34,634 nt of DNA from Caldithrix sp. (lineage in GTDB: Bacteria > Calditrichota > Calditrichia > Calditrichales > Calditrichaceae). The notes beneath the pieces were generated by a model that was given only the letters and a program-made list of their open reading frames with translations, did no database searches and was not told where the DNA came from. This document shows, piece by piece, positions 34,551 to 34,634 of the stretch. The stretch is from positions 1 through 34,634 of the forward strand of contig DYOS01000025.1 of the NCBI GenBank assembly GCA_020720405.1, read 5' to 3'. Both the position numbers and the translations under genes were made by a program. Positions within the stretch are counted from its first letter, which is position 1. Each line of letters begins with the position of its first letter.

Positions 34551-34580
34551 CCACCGATTGACACCGATATACACCGATTG
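34551..34580. repeat. Three tandem 10-base units (CCACCGATTG/ACACCGATAT/ACACCGATTG)
   Basis: Three imperfect direct copies of a 10-base unit with a CACCGAT core. Similar short intergenic strings ('cacagattaacacagatt'-like) are familiar from many FCB and candidate-phylum contigs; that comparison is from memory. Confidence 0.6.
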
Positions 34581-34612
34581 GAATTTGGAATTGAAGAACC
34601 CCTGAGTCGTCA

Positions 34613-34628
34613 TCCCGCCGGAGCGGGA
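34613..34628. repeat. REP-like hairpin
   Basis: TCCCGC and GCGGGA pair perfectly around a four-base CGGA loop, in the context GTCATCCCGC...GCGGGAC that recalls widespread REP-like 'gtcatcccg' elements. It runs close to the window edge, so the element may be truncated. Confidence 0.5.
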
Positions 34629-34634
34629 CAAGTC

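Noticed and set aside
1-34634. CRISPR arrays, tRNA or rRNA genes, insertion sequences
   Set aside because: I saw no evenly spaced repeats, no CCA-ended cloverleaf and no transposase frame. Short structured RNAs could still be missed by eye.

Overview
The window looks like a chromosomal segment from a Gram-negative bacterium of the FCB superphylum, most likely Calditrichota, KSB1 or a neighbouring candidate phylum. This rests on recognition, not on a search. Two secreted proteins end in a FlgD/Ig-like sorting domain of the PNPFNP...LGxxV...SGVYFY type. There is also a GWxTD-domain lipid/surface-type protein, a DUF2851 protein, a DUF350 membrane protein and a Bacteroidota-like polyprenyl synthetase. 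No rRNA, tRNA, CRISPR array, transposase or phage gene was seen.

Region A (1-1.6 kb) is visibly more AT-rich than the rest and looks like accessory DNA. It holds a 5'-truncated hypothetical gene, an attC-like imperfect inverted repeat, an AbiEii-like nucleotidyltransferase overlapping a small partner gene, and a relic CopG/ribbon-helix-helix antitoxin without a start codon. Region B (1.7-16.9 kb, all minus strand) is secretion and surface biology: a subtilisin with three PKD domains; a glutaryl-CoA dehydrogenase-like enzyme coupled to an HD-GYP response regulator; and a tight three-gene cluster made of a 2172-residue beta-helix/FG-GAP protein, a FecR-domain protein and an outer-membrane beta-barrel candidate. 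Region C (16.97-22.5 kb) has a lytic transglycosylase lipoprotein, small membrane proteins, a DUF2851 protein, a XRE regulator, an NlpC/P60 lipoprotein, a polyprenyl synthetase and two divergently transcribed EIIA-like phosphotransfer proteins. Region D (22.6-27.1 kb, plus strand) has a PEGA-tailed Ser/Thr kinase, hisS, a SpoU-type RNA methyltransferase and a CPBP protease; the last three are joined by ATGA overlaps. Region E (27.0-32.3 kb, minus strand) is a six-gene run from a GWxTD protein through a Gfo/Idh oxidoreductase, an ICMT-like methyltransferase, an AlaX-type editing protein and an unrecognised protein to a SatD-like protein. Region F has an NhaC-type antiporter with an extra N-terminal extracytoplasmic domain, then a cluster of short intergenic repeats at the right edge.

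Most genes are packed into translationally coupled runs (ATGA, TGATG or TAATG junctions), so operon membership is well supported even where function is not. The best candidates for something undescribed are the beta-helix/FecR/barrel cluster at 7.1-16.9 kb, the antiporter fusion at 32.5 kb, and the small cassette-like island at the left edge.
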